The notes under the pieces are model-generated. The model worked only from the letters and a program-made list of their open reading frames with translations, had not been told where the DNA came from and did not search any database. The position numbers and the translations under genes were made by a program. Positions 61,449-64,000 of a stretch of 64,000 bases of DNA are shown here, in pieces. Numbering within the stretch: position 1 is the stretch's first letter; each line of letters opens with the position of its first letter. This stretch comes from Phylloscopus collybita (lineage: Eukaryota > Chordata > Aves > Passeriformes > Phylloscopidae). The DNA is taken from contig JAJNNQ010000026.1 in NCBI GenBank assembly GCA_027886175.1, positions 19,870,001 to 19,934,000 on the forward strand, in the 5' to 3' direction.

Positions 61449-64000
61449 ATTATAATGAGGATACTCTATCTATGCATGACAGAAAGAACACATATGCTTC
61501 AAAAAAGATTTGCTGTCCAACTTATCCATTAGATTTTATCCCATCAGACAACTTCATTCATATCTTCAGGGGACAACTTTGTATGCTGAATTTATACTGA
61601 GGAATGTCAGGTAGACATTTCTGTTTGTTGTACATTAGGGAGAGTTTTGATTGAAGGAAGTTTGTGCAGCAGTAGCTTGTAAACATGTAGTCAGGTATTG
61701 CCTATGACATTATATTTATTTTTCACGGGGGCATAGGAATAAAAATCAGTTTATGTTATTCTTGGTATTTCCCAGGGACGTTAAATATAATTTTAAAAAA
61801 AATGTACATGCCTTTTCAGATAATATATTCACAGTCATTTCTGTAGTTTCTGTCTATAGAGCATAGAAGATTGAACTGCTACACTTAGCACAAAGACCAA
61901 GAAACAGATCTTGGTATCCTTATGGAGATTCAATATGCAAAAAATAAAAAGTGATTTGAACATCTGCTACTTGAATTCCTTACTAATCTGCCAAAGAGAA
62001 TGCTTGGGATTGTTTTTAGCAATAAGAAAAATACACAGTGAGTTGGAAGACATTGATAACACTTGAGCAGAACAGCTCTTCAGCACTCTGATGAGATGAG
62101 TTACTGTACAGATGGCTTCCATCATGCAAGTCTTTTCTGTTTATAGGGCTGCAGGTGGTAGAGTGGGAAACAGGGTAAGTGGAGGAAAGGTTAAGACTCC
62201 AAATCAATTGTAGCAGTTCACCAAGTAAAATCTATCCCTGCTGAATGTACTAGTTGTTTATCAGCACTGCCATCTAGAGCTGTGTGAAAAAAATTCACTG
62301 CAGACAGCAGAAATGGTGAAATTAGATCTTTCATTGTTGAAGAAGATTGTACATAGAGGGAATCATACGCATGTGACGCTTTATGGTATTTAAGGCAGTA
62401 CATCCAGCAACAAGGGAGCAAGATAAACTGATACTAAAGAAAGAATGAAAATAATGTCTAATATACTCTGAAAACTTTGGCTGATTTTTATTCCTGGAAA
62501 AGAACTCAGAAGAACTTGTACTGTTCCCAGTTTAGCTTCCCTTTTGTAACAGAACTAAAATGTGTGTTCTCTTGATTTGTCCTTATGGGCAAACTATTTT
62601 CTCTCTTATGCATCCAGTTTAAAATACTTTGGAGTAGGCAAATTCTTTCTCTACAGCTTTAACTCTCCTGGCGGGATTTTATTATTCCTCATCACTGAGG
62701 ACAGATCACAAGGGCTAATGACAGATAGAGATCAGCTGAAATAATTTTATAATTGTCACACTTTAAGGGAGAGTATGAAAAAAGTCAAGGTGAAGTGCTG
62801 GGGGCACTCAGAGCTTTATGTTGCTCTTCAGCTCTCTTTTTAAATGGATGGGTAACATTGCTGTCTTTGCTACCGTTGTAATTTTTGCACACAAATGCAA
62901 AGTAGATGTGTTCTGTGTATCATTTTCCACACACGCTGGGGAAGTTATGACCTTTTTTAGCTGCATTACTTTATTCCTCTAAGCCAGGATTGAAGTTGTT
63001 TTCTGTAGGAACAAACAACCTGTTTTTCATGCTAGGACAGACTTCTGAGATGAAGGAAGGCAGAAACACAAGTTCTTTTCTCCCTAATCCCTAAAATATT
63101 ATTTAAAATAATCATTAGCTTTAAGGTTCTTAAGTAGCTGTAATATAGGCAGAAGCCATGAAAGTGTTAAAGTGCTTAAAGCATCCTTATTCTCAATGCA
63201 ATGAAAACACTATGTGTATAAATGCCACTAAAAATGGCTTTTTAATCATAACTGCACTGGAATATGGAAACATTTGTAAGAATGTCTTAAGGCATTTGGG
63301 CCTAAGTTTTTACACCTGAATTTTCTCACACACAAAGTCATATTCCTACAGGTCCTTGCTCATAGGAATACCCAGCCCCTCTCAGCACACACAGAGCAGC
63401 AGAATGACTGGCATCACACTGACCCTTCAGGCAGCTGTAGGGAAGCCCTTCAGGTTTGGCACAAGCAGCAGAGGTTAGCCAGGTTTCCTCCAGGCAAGAG
63501 CATGTTCATCTTCTCCATGATGAGCTGACCAGAGCAGGGCACTAGAGCATATCACATACAAATATCTAATCCCTGTGCAGGTTAGCATCATTTAAAAGCT
63601 GCCTATGTAACACTTAGCTACATAGGCATCATCCACTACTTCTGTGGTCCATCATCCACTACTTCTGTGTGGACACAGTCTCTGGGATAGCTCATATCTT
63701 TGGAAACTCCTTCCCTTTTCCACCTGCTTTCCTCCTCCTCCTACTGTCTGCAATCCTCCACAAGACATTATAACTTCCAACCTCCAACTAGAATAGCAGG
63801 CAGTGCAATAGCCCTTGACAAAGTGCATTCTTGTCCAGTTGCTCCAGAAGCAGCCTAGGATATGCTTAGGAAAGGAAATTTTAAGATATGAAAGTATTGT
63901 TCCATGACACTTGTGTTTAGGAATCTGGTCATCCTTACCTTAAATAAGGCTGACACTTTCTTTCCCGCTGGGTGACAGGAAGTCCAGGAGCACAAGAACT
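61449..64000. other. Non-coding DNA, nothing recognised
   Basis: About 2.5 kb of unique sequence to the window end. Frames are 67 codons or shorter. 63.3-63.8 kb is less AT-rich, with short direct repeats such as 'catcatccactacttctgtg' in two neighbouring copies (about 63626 and 63650), but no gene is recognised. Confidence 0.5.

Noticed and set aside
63900..63975. Minus-strand 29-nt microexon between 'gtcacccag' and 'gtaaggatg'
   Set aside because: Splice-like signals are good, but the segment is too short to evaluate without transcript data.

Overview
This 64 kb window looks like intergenic or intronic DNA from a bird genome. The evidence is the repeat content: CR1 LINE fragments with the avian-style 3' end (for example ATTCTATGATTCTATAA at 61432-61448), a degenerate ERVL-type pol relic, ERV LTRs, ancient MIR/CORE-SINE-like tails, and long simple repeats in AT-rich, CpG-poor sequence. 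The longest open frames are only about 150 codons. The two longest belong to a decayed CR1 reverse transcriptase. I found no convincing host protein-coding gene, tRNA, rRNA or CRISPR array, and no bacterial-type operon.

Layout. 1-10 kb: unique AT-rich DNA with a possible POU/FOX/SOX motif cluster (about 770-910), a 26-bp tandem duplication, a SINE-like tail (3635-3800), an LTR fragment (4421-4618), a hexamer array (4789-4866), a 70-bp direct duplication (4713/5461) and a possible exon (5931-6025). 10-19 kb: a CR1 fragment (10018-10165), a GATATA-rich satellite (10590-10744) and a perfect 12-bp hairpin (13557-13585). 19-31 kb: a GC-elevated unclassified repeat-like block (19490-20600), a possible exon (21846-21936), an LTR (29207-29622) and an opposite-strand ERVL-type pol relic (29645-30530).

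31-50 kb: mostly unique DNA with GGAT, GTTTT, G-rich and GAGAA repeats, a possible minus-strand exon with a WD-repeat-like stretch (36645-36885), a CR1 3' end (43567-43770) and an ancient CR1/L3-like fragment (49416-49560). 50-64 kb: a 19-base C tract beside a candidate conserved non-coding block (51720-52440), a solo LTR with an apparent 6-bp target duplication (55670-56226) next to a 150-bp CCTT/CCCT microsatellite, and three more CR1 pieces. The longest of these (60196-61448) still shows the reverse transcriptase and C-terminal regions.

No genes here can be shown to work together. The most checkable leads are the three splice-site-bounded segments, the two possible regulatory blocks, the LTR/pol orientation conflict and the solo LTR. 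All family assignments come from reading the sequence and were not tested by database search.
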